Shown: positions 8,205 to 16,613 of the stretch, in pieces | Position numbering within the stretch: position 1 is the stretch's first letter | Layout of the letters: every line of letters starts with the position of its first letter | From: Clostridiales bacterium | GTDB lineage: Bacteria; Bacillota; Clostridia; Christensenellales; Aristaeellaceae | Reading direction: 5' to 3' | Length of the DNA stretch: 64,000 nucleotides | NCBI GenBank assembly: GCA_015056205.1 | Contig: SVGS01000002.1 | Span: 124,001 to 188,000 of the forward strand | Position numbers and translations under genes: made by a program | Notes under the pieces: model-generated | What the model was told of the DNA's origin: nothing | What the model saw: the letters and a program-made list of their open reading frames with translations, nothing else | Database searches by the model: none

Positions 8205-8990
8205 TTACCGGGCCGCCCGGCCGGCGGATGTCTCCCGCCGGTCCGCCTCCGCTTTCCGGCTTTCATCCAGCAGATACTGGATCTCGATCTCGGAATCAAC
8301 AATATACCGCAGGAACAGGGTTCCCCCCTCCGCCTGCCAGCTGATGACGGGAATGGAACTCCGCTCTTCTGCCGGCGTGCCGTACTGCCGCGTAAGAGCG
8401 TTCAGCAGATTCCGGAATACCGGGCCCCGGTTCTCAAAGGTCCAGTTTTTTTCCTCCGGTTCCGTCAGGTAATGCAGAACAGCCCGCTGCTCTCCGCCTT
8501 TTCCGTCGTCCTGCAGCACGGCCAGACTGTATTCCGTCGTTTCTCCCCAGACCGTCGTCCCGTAGAACATCTGAAAGCTGCCTGCGGCATGCTGATAGGG
8601 GTCGCCCAGAGCCTGAAATCCAAAGGCCTCCATGCAGGCGGTCATTTCCCTCAGCGTCATGCCCGGCTGAATACCGCAGGAGGCGGAAAAAGGATTCGAA
8701 CGGCCCGAAAAGATTCCGGTCCGGGAATCCGTCCGCCGCTGCGCGATGAAAATGCCCGCGGCCGCGGCGGCGAACACCGTGATCACCGCGAAAAGCAGAA
8801 TCCGTTTGAAACGGGATTGGGCGTACGCCTTCTCCGGATTCCACAGCGCGCCGTCCTCCTTCCCGGAACGGGCGCCCGCGGCGTTCCCGGCCGGCCTGCT
8901 TTCGGCTCCCCGCAGAGGATTACCGCAAAAAATGCAGTACTTTCCCCTTGTGACCTCTCTGCCGCAAAAGGGGCACTTCATTTCCTTCAT
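8205..8990 (-). CDS. Zinc-ribbon membrane protein of unknown function
   Basis: This 261-residue protein starts with a zinc ribbon (CPFC at 6-9 and CIFC at about 19-22), followed by a charged linker, one membrane helix (RILLFAVITVFAAAAAGIF) and an extracytoplasmic domain of about 150 residues that I do not recognise. The order ribbon, linker, helix and outer domain is common in Bacillota sensor or stress proteins. Its ATG overlaps the TGA of the upstream REC-GGDEF-EAL gene (ATGA, 8987-8990), so the two are translationally coupled and probably act together. It may relay an outside signal or receive one from cyclic di-GMP; that is inference. Confidence 0.75.
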   Translation of the reverse strand: MKEMKCPFCGREVTRGKYCIFCGNPLRGAESRPAGNAAGARSGKEDGALWNPEKAYAQSRFKRILLFAVITVFAAAAAGIFIAQRRTDSRTGIFSGRSNPFSASCGIQPGMTLREMTACMEAFGFQALGDPYQHAAGSFQMFYGTTVWGETTEYSLAVLQDDGKGGEQRAVLHYLTEPEEKNWTFENRGPVFRNLLNALTRQYGTPAEERSSIPVISWQAEGGTLFLRYIVDSEIEIQYLLDESRKAEADRRETSAGRAAR

Positions 8991-11900
8991 GCCTGTTCCG
9001 CTTCCTTCTTCCGTCTTTTTTTGTCCTCATACATCGCGTTGTCCGCCCGGTCAAATACGGCTTCAAACCGGTCATCCAGCCCGGGCCGCCACTCGGACAG
9101 GCCGCAGGCAATTCCGGGCCCGCTGTTCCCGGGTCCCTTCCCGTTATTCTCCTGCATGGCTTCCATCAGCTCATTCCGCAGTTCATAATCCGCGCCGCGG
9201 AGAATGACGACAAACTCATCGCCGCCTACCCGATACACCGGGCTCCGTTTAAACACGCCGCAGATTTTCCTGGCCGCGTCGATAATCAGCTGATCTCCCG
9301 CCTGACGTCCCTGGGTCTCGTTGACCCGCTTCAGTCCGTTCACATCACAGGCCACCACCGCGACGGGCTGGATCTTACCCTGATCCACACGGGTGTTGAT
9401 TTCCGCGACGGCATCTCCGTAGGCATGACGGCTCTTGGTTCCGGTGAGCGGATCCCGGTTGGCTTTCTCCCGGATCCGGACCAGCTCCTGCTCCCGCTTC
9501 ATCTGCTCGTCCACATTGCTGACGCCGACCACGATATACCGGTTATCCATTTCATCCGTCATGCGGATCAGCTTGACGGAGATATAAACGGGATCCTCGT
9601 TCATCATCAGCCGGTAAGTGAAGGAGAAGGTCTTGCCGTGGTCCAGCTCGGGAAGCAGCCGGTTCTTGTCCCAGAGCGCCAGCACCCGCTCCAGATCTTC
9701 CCGGTGAGCCAGCCGCAGCAGGTTCTGTCTGCAGGTCCGGAAGAAGTCCGTACCCTTCTGCACCACCTGCAGCCGCTGATCCTCCGGGCCGAATGTGTAT
9801 TCGATAAACTCTTCTGTTTTTTCATGAATCAGATAGATGCTGTAATACTCTCTGCTCAGCGCCTGCGTAATCCGGGCATACATGTCGCTGCCCGCCCGGG
9901 CGATATCGGATTCCTGCTGCCGCCGCATCTGCGCGTTGATATTGTTCACGCCGATCACAAGATGCCTGTCATCCCGGTCTGCCAGCCGCACCGCTTTCAT
10001 GCTGACATAATTCGTTTTGTCCCCGGTCACCAGTCTGCAGCTGAGGGTAAAGGTTCCGCCGCGGTTCATTTCCGCCTTCAGGTTTTCCTTTGTAAAGGCC
10101 TCCAGAATGCTGTCCCGGTCCTCCGGATGCACCGTCCGCCCGAGATCGGCGCGGGCCAGCCCGAAGAAGCCGCTCCCCTCTTTGCGGACTCCTCCCGGCA
10201 TCCCGTCTCCGCCCTGAGCGGAGTACGCGGTAAAGCGATCGGTTTTCATATCCACGCAGATTATGCTGAAATAATCGGCCGCCAGCGCCTCCGCCATGGC
10301 GGCGAAACCGATCCGGCCGTCCTCCGCGGGCGCCGGCGTCTCCGCGCGCGTATACTCCGCGTCCACGTTGGCTACGCCGATAACCAGATACCGGCTGTTC
10401 TCCGCCAGCACGATTTTCATCCGGTGCCAGACCGGAGCGTTTTCAATCATCAGGCGGTAGTCGGCGGACAGGGACTGCCGCGCCGCCAGCTGCCGGAGAA
10501 TACTCTCCTTCTCCATCAGCGCGGTCACGCGTTCCTGATCCTCCGGGTAAAGCACCCTGACGATATTTTTGCGGCTTTCGTCAAAGAAATGGGTTCCGCT
10601 CAGATCCATTTTCAGATCCTGATAATGGCTTCCGGAGGTAAACTCCTGATAATCGTCCGTCAGCGTATCCACATAATAGGCGGTTTCAAAATCGCTGGAC
10701 AGCGCCTGCGCGATGGTCTGAAGCGTGCGGCGTTCCTCGCTTCCGACCCGCCCGCCGGTCTCATTCCGGCTTCCCGGATGCCTTTCGCGTATGCTCGTTT
10801 TCCGGTCCGTTCTCCGGTACACCGCTTCCTCGCCTTCCTCTGCGAGGCGGCGCTGCTTCTCTGTCAGGAACGTTTCAAAGACATCCGTCGGAACGGGTTT
10901 GGAGAAATAGTATCCCTGGACCAGATCGCATCCCATCTCCCGCAGCGCTTTCATCTGCTCCGCGGTTTCCACCCCTTCGGCGATCACGGGCACATTCAGG
11001 AAATCGGCAATATCAATGATGATTCCGATCAGGCGCATGTCTCCGTTTTCCGAAAAGGCCGTCCGGATAAAAATCATATCCAGCTTCAGGGCGTCGATCG
11101 GCAGCTCCGAAATCATATTCAGGGAGGAATACCCCGTTCCGAAATCGTCCATCTCAATATGGAAGCCGAGATTCCGCAGCTGCTTCACCTTTTCGATGAT
11201 CTGGGAGGAATCCCCCGTATAGGCGGATTCGGTTATTTCAAGATACAGGTCCTCCGGCGTCAGCCGGTACTCCCGCAGCAGCTGCAGGAGCATCTGAACC
11301 AGCTCCGGATCAAACATATCGATCCGGGATACGTTCACGCTCACGGGGACGGAGATCCCGAGCCGGTCCTTCCATTCCCGGATCTGGCGGGCCGTCTCCC
11401 GCCAGACATACTGATCCAGGCGGCTGATCAGGCCGTTCTGCTCAAACAGCGGAATAAACTTCCCCGGGCTGATGAATCCCAGCTCCGGATGAATCCAGCG
11501 TACCAGCGCTTCCGCGCTGGCCAGCACCGGCTTGTCCGGGCGTACGTCGACCTTCGGCTGAAAATACACCCTGAACTGTTTTTCCTGAATCGCCTCGTCA
11601 AATCCTTCCAGCAGTCTTTCCGAAAAAACCTCGTTTTCATGCAGCGCATGATCGTACACGGCGAAGGTAGTCCGATAACTGCCGATCAGGGTATCCGCCG
11701 CCATCTTGGCCCGGTCGAACCGCCGCTCCATGTCGATTTTCCGGTCCACCTCGGCATAAACGCCCATTCTGAGCCGTATCCGGCTGCCGTTGTTCCGGGT
11801 CGGCAGGGCTTTGATCACCCCGTCCAGAATCGCCTGATAATCCTCCCGGTGCGGGCAGTAAACCAGGAAGGTGTCCGCGTTCCGCCGGCTTACGATCCCG

Positions 11901-12544
11901 CCCTCGCTCCGGATCATCGACCGCAGGCTTTCGCCCATCTGAACCAGCACCTGATCCCCAAAGGCCTTGCCGTACCGCTCGTTGACCATATGGAAATGAC
12001 AGATATCCAGCAGCATGGCGTCCATCTGCCGATCCGGGCGGTGCAGATCAAACTGCTCCGCGTAGCGGTAGAAGTAATCCCGGTTCAGCAGCCCGGTCAG
12101 CCGGTCCCGCTCGGTAAACTCGATCAGTTCCCGGTCTTCCGCCAGCTCAATGGTCCGCTGGACCCGGGCCAGAATCACTTCCTGCGGCGGATACGGTTTG
12201 GTCAGAAAATCCACCGCTCCGGCCCGCAAGCTTTCCGTTTCGGCCTTCTGATCCGCCGTCAGCACAATGACGGGAATATGCTTCAGGGCCGGATCCTCCT
12301 GCAGCACGTGCAGAACCTCCAGTCCGTGCATTCCGGGCATCAGCAGATCCAGCAGGATCAGCGACAGCCTTTCGCTGTTTTCCCGAATGATGTCCAGCGC
12401 GCTTTCACCGTCCTGCGCGGTCAGCGTGTCATATTCCTGTTCCAGGATCATCTTCAGAATCTCCCGGTTCACCAGCTCATCATCCACAACCAGGATCAGA
12501 TGCTTCCCGGCCGCGGTGCGGGAGACAGCGCTGTTCTGCACCAT
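8987..12544 (-). CDS. Response regulator with GGDEF, EAL, three PAS-like repeats and a second GGDEF
   Basis: This is a 1185-residue cytoplasmic cyclic di-GMP enzyme. Order: REC domain (acid pair D21-D22, phospho-acceptor D66, K116); first GGDEF at about 147-300 with the motif decayed to NADTF (222-226), so inactive; EAL domain at about 305-565 with AEALVRW (344-350), EITES (436-440), DDFGTGYSS (466-474) and AEGVET (522-527), so phosphodiesterase activity is likely; three similar segments of about 127 residues (605-732, 746-872, 888-1014), each starting with an ALS/ALA-D/EY motif and ending in a V-x-N-V/I-D/N strand, which look like PAS domains; and a final GGDEF with intact RVGGDEF (1105-1111), so cyclase activity is likely. 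No RxxD inhibitory site is seen. No histidine kinase lies beside it. Its start at ATG 12544 follows GGAGG. Confidence 0.9.
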   Translation of the reverse strand: MVQNSAVSRTAAGKHLILVVDDELVNREILKMILEQEYDTLTAQDGESALDIIRENSERLSLILLDLLMPGMHGLEVLHVLQEDPALKHIPVIVLTADQKAETESLRAGAVDFLTKPYPPQEVILARVQRTIELAEDRELIEFTERDRLTGLLNRDYFYRYAEQFDLHRPDRQMDAMLLDICHFHMVNERYGKAFGDQVLVQMGESLRSMIRSEGGIVSRRNADTFLVYCPHREDYQAILDGVIKALPTRNNGSRIRLRMGVYAEVDRKIDMERRFDRAKMAADTLIGSYRTTFAVYDHALHENEVFSERLLEGFDEAIQEKQFRVYFQPKVDVRPDKPVLASAEALVRWIHPELGFISPGKFIPLFEQNGLISRLDQYVWRETARQIREWKDRLGISVPVSVNVSRIDMFDPELVQMLLQLLREYRLTPEDLYLEITESAYTGDSSQIIEKVKQLRNLGFHIEMDDFGTGYSSLNMISELPIDALKLDMIFIRTAFSENGDMRLIGIIIDIADFLNVPVIAEGVETAEQMKALREMGCDLVQGYYFSKPVPTDVFETFLTEKQRRLAEEGEEAVYRRTDRKTSIRERHPGSRNETGGRVGSEERRTLQTIAQALSSDFETAYYVDTLTDDYQEFTSGSHYQDLKMDLSGTHFFDESRKNIVRVLYPEDQERVTALMEKESILRQLAARQSLSADYRLMIENAPVWHRMKIVLAENSRYLVIGVANVDAEYTRAETPAPAEDGRIGFAAMAEALAADYFSIICVDMKTDRFTAYSAQGGDGMPGGVRKEGSGFFGLARADLGRTVHPEDRDSILEAFTKENLKAEMNRGGTFTLSCRLVTGDKTNYVSMKAVRLADRDDRHLVIGVNNINAQMRRQQESDIARAGSDMYARITQALSREYYSIYLIHEKTEEFIEYTFGPEDQRLQVVQKGTDFFRTCRQNLLRLAHREDLERVLALWDKNRLLPELDHGKTFSFTYRLMMNEDPVYISVKLIRMTDEMDNRYIVVGVSNVDEQMKREQELVRIREKANRDPLTGTKSRHAYGDAVAEINTRVDQGKIQPVAVVACDVNGLKRVNETQGRQAGDQLIIDAARKICGVFKRSPVYRVGGDEFVVILRGADYELRNELMEAMQENNGKGPGNSGPGIACGLSEWRPGLDDRFEAVFDRADNAMYEDKKRRKKEAEQA

Positions 12545-12587
12545 CCGTCATTCCTCCGTTTTCTGCTTCTGTATGGGCTCCGCTGCT

Positions 12588-12593
12588 ATTATA
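12588..12593 (-). promoter_or_regulatory. -10 element of the REC-GGDEF-EAL operon
   Basis: A perfect TATAAT (minus strand 12593-12588) lies 44 bases before the ATG. The hexamer 17 bases upstream of it (TTCCAT) matches the -35 consensus poorly, so an activator or an alternative -35 is possible. Confidence 0.4.
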
Positions 12594-12650
12594 CACTGAT
12601 CTTCCGGCGGATGGAACCCCCGGATCCGCATCGTCGCCTTTCCTGAAATC

Positions 12651-12691
12651 AAAAAAAGCGGCCGCTTCTCCGTCGGGAGAGAAGCGGCCGC
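12651..12691 (-). terminator. Rho-independent terminator of the Bax inhibitor-like gene
   Basis: A 13-base stem (GCGGCCGCTTCTC with its complement, 12658-12670 and 12679-12691) is followed on the minus strand by seven T residues. Confidence 0.9.
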
Positions 12692-12708
12692 TTCGGAACC
12701 GCGTCCGG

Positions 12709-13557
12709 TTATTTGTTGTCTTTTCCGGTCAGCCGGATCAGAATATCCAGAATCTTCAGATAGATCCAGATCACGGTAAACACCAGTCCGAAGGCAGCGG
12801 ACCATTCGTATTCCTTGGGATAGCCCTCCTTGACGCAGTTGTCGATCACGGTAAAGTCGCTGATCAGGAACAGGGCGGCAATCACCAGCCCGACCACATC
12901 CAGCGCGATCATCAGCACCGAATTCTGCATCATAGCCTGCACATAGGACCGGGTCGCGGGAATCAGAGACATGATAAAGGTCAGCACCCCGAAGCATACG
13001 GAGCCCAGCAGCAGGCTCAGCAGGATCATATGAAATTTCCGGTTCGCCTGAATCTTCCCGGAGGTGTAGAGCCAGCTCATCACCGCCACGACCGCGACTG
13101 TGAGCAGCAGCGCCTCCAGGCCGAGATACTCATATCCCTTCAGCACGTTGAACACCAGGAAGGAAATGAAATACCCCTGGCTGGCGGAATAGAGGGTTCC
13201 GGTCACAGGAATGGTCTTGCGGGCAAATATCCCCACCAGCTCGGCAATCAGACCCGCGCCGAGCACAATCCCCAAAATGACCGTTTCCTTCTGGGACAGG
13301 GTTACCGTAAATTTGTTGAAAACCTTTACGGTTTGCCAGACCGGCTCCGCGGACAGGGAAGCTTTCACCAGCAGCTGCACAATCATTCCCGCCAGGGTAA
13401 CCAGCAGGAAATAACAGGTCTTCGCGGAAATCCCGGCATAGGAAGCCGCATGGGTATCCGACCGTTCCGTTATTTTGCTCATCCGGGTCAGCACCGGATT
13501 GGAATGAAAAAGGGTGCGGGTGGGATTGGGTTTGTTTTCCCGGGACAATGTCGTCAT
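12709..13557 (-). CDS. Bax inhibitor-1/YccA family membrane protein
   Basis: This is a 282-residue polytopic membrane protein. It begins with a polar segment (TTLSRENKPNPTRTLFHSNPVLTRM) followed by about seven hydrophobic helices, the layout of the Bax1-inhibitor/YccA branch. ISAKTCYFLLVTLAG opens the first helix, and the acidic pair region near the last helix (FTVIWIYLKILDILIRLTG) is retained. Members are thought to be pH-sensitive calcium leak channels or modulators of membrane proteolysis; the role here is unknown. ATG 13557 is used because GGAGG lies at the right distance, whereas ATG 13563 is too close. It has its own promoter and terminator, so it is a single-gene unit. Confidence 0.88.
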   Translation of the reverse strand: MTTLSRENKPNPTRTLFHSNPVLTRMSKITERSDTHAASYAGISAKTCYFLLVTLAGMIVQLLVKASLSAEPVWQTVKVFNKFTVTLSQKETVILGIVLGAGLIAELVGIFARKTIPVTGTLYSASQGYFISFLVFNVLKGYEYLGLEALLLTVAVVAVMSWLYTSGKIQANRKFHMILLSLLLGSVCFGVLTFIMSLIPATRSYVQAMMQNSVLMIALDVVGLVIAALFLISDFTVIDNCVKEGYPKEYEWSAAFGLVFTVIWIYLKILDILIRLTGKDNK

Positions 13558-13672
13558 AAACATTCCTCCTTCATCTGAAAGGGATTCGGGGCTGCTTTCG
13601 GGAAGGCTGGATCCGGTTTCTCTCCGGCGCCCCTTCCGGCCGTAACCGCCGCGAAACAGATTGCGCTCCTTA

Positions 13673-13701
13673 ATATTAAAAAGTTCCGGTGCCGATGTCA
13701 A
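13673..13701 (-). promoter_or_regulatory. Promoter of the Bax inhibitor-like gene
   Basis: On the minus strand TTGACA (13701-13696) and TAATAT (13678-13673) are separated by 17 bases. The leader to ATG 13557 is about 110 bases. Confidence 0.7.
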
Positions 13702-13741
13702 TCCCGATTTTCCTGAAAAAGCGGCCTTTTCTCCGGCGGAC

Positions 13742-14359
13742 TCATACGTCCGCGAGGCCGCCCCTCCGGATCATGAGATCCGCCAGCTCCGCCATCTGTT
13801 CCGCCGGTTCCCGGCAGTTCCGGTTCACCCAGGCGCGGATGACGCCTCCGCAGCCGAAAATCACAAAATTATAATGGTATTCGAAGCTGACGTCATCCGC
13901 TTTCCGGAGGCCCGGCCAGGCCTGCAGGCATTTTTCGCGCACCACCTCGTTCAGCCGGTGAAGAAAATTCATATCCCCGTGCGGGCTGAGCAGCACCCTG
14001 CACATCTCCTGATTGTCCTCAATAAAGCGGAACAAATCGATCAGAATCGCCCCGGTCCGGGCGGCGGCGTCTTCATGCTCATGCAGGGAAAGGATCGTGT
14101 CCAGCGTTTCAAACATACTGTCCTCGATCTTCTCGAGCATGTCGAACACATCCTTATAATACAGGTAGAAAGTTCCCCGGTTCATATCCGCCAGATCCGT
14201 CAGCTCCTTCACGGTGATCTCGTTGATCTGTTTTTTCTGCAGGAGCTCCGTCAGGGCCTGGGTCAGCAGCTTTTTGGTGCGCCGTACTCTGCGGTCCTCT
14301 TTCTTCTCCGGTTCGTTCTTCTCCGCCGTCTCCATCCTGTCAGCCTTCTTTCTCAACAA
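13742..14359 (-). CDS. TetR-family repressor of the divergent exporter operon
   Basis: This is a 205-residue regulator. The N-terminal TetR DNA-binding domain runs over about residues 26-72, with a recognition helix region in MNRGTFYLYYKD. The C-terminal ligand-binding domain is all-helical and resembles the TetR_C group found beside lipid and drug exporters. It is divergent from the MMPL exporter gene. A near-perfect inverted repeat at 14411-14455 sits between the two starts and overlaps the exporter promoter, so it likely represses both the exporter and itself. The first 20 residues are unusually charged. Confidence 0.9.
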   Translation of the reverse strand: MLRKKADRMETAEKNEPEKKEDRRVRRTKKLLTQALTELLQKKQINEITVKELTDLADMNRGTFYLYYKDVFDMLEKIEDSMFETLDTILSLHEHEDAAARTGAILIDLFRFIEDNQEMCRVLLSPHGDMNFLHRLNEVVREKCLQAWPGLRKADDVSFEYHYNFVIFGCGGVIRAWVNRNCREPAEQMAELADLMIRRGGLADV

Positions 14360-14410
14360 TTTCGGTTTTTTTGTTGAATATCTCCTGTTATCCCGGGAAG
14401 ATGTTCTTTA

Positions 14411-14466
14411 ACGGACGATCGTTATCCAATCTGATTATTGAATTCGATCGTCTGTATCAATATAAT
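14411..14466. promoter_or_regulatory. Divergent promoter region with TetR operator
   Basis: An inverted repeat with 11-base arms (ACGGACGATCG at 14411-14421, CGATCGTCTGT at 14445-14455, 10 of 11 matching) is separated by 23 bases. The rightward exporter promoter has TTGAAT (14438-14443), a 17-base spacer and TATAAT (14461-14466); the right arm fills the spacer. A leftward promoter for the regulator is TTGATA (14460-14455), 17 bases, TAATCA (14437-14432). One bound TetR pair would therefore block both directions. Confidence 0.75.
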
Positions 14467-14529
14467 ACCAATCGTTGAGAAAGTCAACATGGTGTCCAAT
14501 ATTATGTTGAGTGTTGGGAGGAATCAAGT

Positions 14530-16596
14530 GTGAAAGGATTCGCCAGATGGCTGGTCAGCCACAGAGTACCGGTCATTCTCCTGTGTCTGGTTCTGTTGGT
14601 GCCCTCTGTGCTGGGCATGGCCGCAACCAAAACCAAATATGATCTGCTGTACTATCTGCCGCAGGATCTGGAAACGGTAAAAGGGCAGCAGATTCTGCTC
14701 GAAGATTTCGGAAAGGGCGCCTTCTCCCTTCTGGTGACCGAAGGCATGAGCCTGCAGGATCAGGAACAGATGGAGAATGCCCTGAAGAAAATCCCTCATG
14801 TGGATTCCGTCATCGGCTATGCCTCCGTCACGAAGGGAATGCTTCCGGTTGAAATGATTCCCGGCGACATCCGGGAAAAATTCCAGCGGGGGGACTGCAT
14901 GCTCTCCGCCGTCTTCTTCGATGAAGGCTCTTCCGCCGAAGAAACGATGGAAGCCATTCAGCAGGTCCGGAAAACCGCGGGAGAAAAATGCTTCGTTTCC
15001 GGCCTGTCCGCCGTCGTCACGGATACCAAGCAGCTGGTGGAGGAGCAGGAAGGCATCTACGTCGGCATCGCCGTCGCCCTGTGCGCCCTTGTGCTGATGC
15101 TGACGATGGACTCTTTCCTGCTGCCGCTGATTTTCCTCTGCTGCATCGGTGTCAGTATCCTGTGGAACATGGGAAGCAATTACTTCCTGGGCGAAATCAG
15201 CTATATCACCAAGGCCGTCGCCGCGGTTCTGCAGCTGGGCGTCACGCTGGACTACTCCATCTTCCTCTGGCACAGCTATAAGGAGCAGCAGGCCCTGACG
15301 GAAAGCAAGGATGAAGCCATGGCGGAAGCGATCTGCCAGACCTTCACCTCCATCATCGGCTCCAGTCTTACAACGGTGGCCGGATTCGTCAGCATCTGCT
15401 TCATGAGCTTTACCCTTGGCAGGGATCTGGGAATCGTCATGAGCAAGGGCGTCATCCTGGGCGTCCTGGGAACGGTGATCCTGCTGCCCTGCGTGATCCG
15501 TGTGATGGACGGACTGATCGAGAAAACCAGCCACCGTCCGATCCTCCCGAACGTCAGCGGGATCGGACGCTTTGTGGCCAGGCATTACAAGCTGCTTTGC
15601 CTGGTCCTGGTTCTGATCATCTTCCCCGCGTTCTACGGCTACAGCAATGTGAACGTTTATTACGATATGAGCCGGGTCATGCCGCAGAACCTGCTTTCTG
15701 TTCAGGCCAACCAGAAGCTGGAAAACACCTTCGGCATGGCCACGACGCATCTGCTCCTGGTGGACAGCGATGTCTCCCAGAAGGACGTGCGGGATATGGC
15801 GGAGGAAATGCGGAAGGTGGACGGCGTACAGGACGTGATCGGAATCGATACGCTGCTGGGCGCCGGCATTCCCGAATCCATCCTGCCGCCCGAGGTTCTG
15901 CGGATGGTCAGAAGCGACCGGTATCAGCTGATGCTGATCAACTCCTCCTATGTGATCTCCTCCGATGAGGTGAATGCCCAGATTGATACGCTGAACGGCA
16001 TCCTGAAGCGCTATGACCAGGGCGGCATGCTGATCGGCGAAGCGCCCTGCACGAAGGATCTGATCGCCTGCACGAATCACGACTTCACCGTCGTCAGCCT
16101 GATTTCCATTATCGCCATCTTTGTCATCATCATGCTGGTGCAGAAATCCATCTCCCTGCCGGTGCTGCTGGTGGCGGTCATCGAACTGGCCATTGCCGCC
16201 AACCTGTGCATCCCCTATTACAGCGGCACGAAGCTGCCCTTCGTCGGCCCCATCCTGATTTCCACCATTCAGCTGGGCGCCACGGTGGACTACGCGATCC
16301 TGATGACGACCCGCTATAAACAGAACCGTCTGTCCGGGATGAACAAAACGGAGGCCGTGGAAAAGGCAGTGGCCTCTTCCGCCCGGAGCATTCTGGTCAG
16401 CGGCTTCGGTTTCTTCGCCGCCACCTACGGGGTCGGCCTGTATGCGAAAGTGGATATCATCTCCTCCATGTGCCGTCTGATTGCCCGGGGCGCGTTGCTG
16501 AGCGTGGCGGTGGTTCTGCTGCTTCTGCCCGCCGTGCTGCTGCTCCTGGACAAGGTGATTGTGCATACCACCCTCGATATGAAAGCTCTCCGATAA
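14530..16596 (+). CDS. MMPL/RND-family exporter
   Basis: This 688-residue inner-membrane transporter has two halves of six helices. Each half carries a large extracytoplasmic loop and the MMPL core, seen as LGVTLDYSIFLWHSYKE in the first half and LGATVDYAILMTTRYKQ in the second; the Asp-Tyr pair in each is the expected proton-relay position. Such proteins export lipids, siderophores, drugs or cell-envelope precursors by proton motive force. The start is GTG 14530 after GGGAGG. It is followed 17 bases later by a repeat-rich secreted protein that is probably its extracellular partner, and it is controlled by the divergent TetR gene. The substrate is unknown. Confidence 0.9.
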   Translation: MKGFARWLVSHRVPVILLCLVLLVPSVLGMAATKTKYDLLYYLPQDLETVKGQQILLEDFGKGAFSLLVTEGMSLQDQEQMENALKKIPHVDSVIGYASVTKGMLPVEMIPGDIREKFQRGDCMLSAVFFDEGSSAEETMEAIQQVRKTAGEKCFVSGLSAVVTDTKQLVEEQEGIYVGIAVALCALVLMLTMDSFLLPLIFLCCIGVSILWNMGSNYFLGEISYITKAVAAVLQLGVTLDYSIFLWHSYKEQQALTESKDEAMAEAICQTFTSIIGSSLTTVAGFVSICFMSFTLGRDLGIVMSKGVILGVLGTVILLPCVIRVMDGLIEKTSHRPILPNVSGIGRFVARHYKLLCLVLVLIIFPAFYGYSNVNVYYDMSRVMPQNLLSVQANQKLENTFGMATTHLLLVDSDVSQKDVRDMAEEMRKVDGVQDVIGIDTLLGAGIPESILPPEVLRMVRSDRYQLMLINSSYVISSDEVNAQIDTLNGILKRYDQGGMLIGEAPCTKDLIACTNHDFTVVSLISIIAIFVIIMLVQKSISLPVLLVAVIELAIAANLCIPYYSGTKLPFVGPILISTIQLGATVDYAILMTTRYKQNRLSGMNKTEAVEKAVASSARSILVSGFGFFAATYGVGLYAKVDIISSMCRLIARGALLSVAVVLLLLPAVLLLLDKVIVHTTLDMKALR

Positions 16597-16613
16597 GAAA
16601 GGAAGGATTGATT

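Noticed and set aside
9425-12646. Open frame of 1073 codons on the plus strand
   Set aside because: Antisense of the REC-GGDEF-EAL gene, rich in His, Pro and Gln runs without domain character.
14524-16566. Open frame of 680 codons on the minus strand
   Set aside because: Antisense of the MMPL exporter; its composition is His/Gln/Asp-rich, as expected for a shadow of membrane-protein codons.
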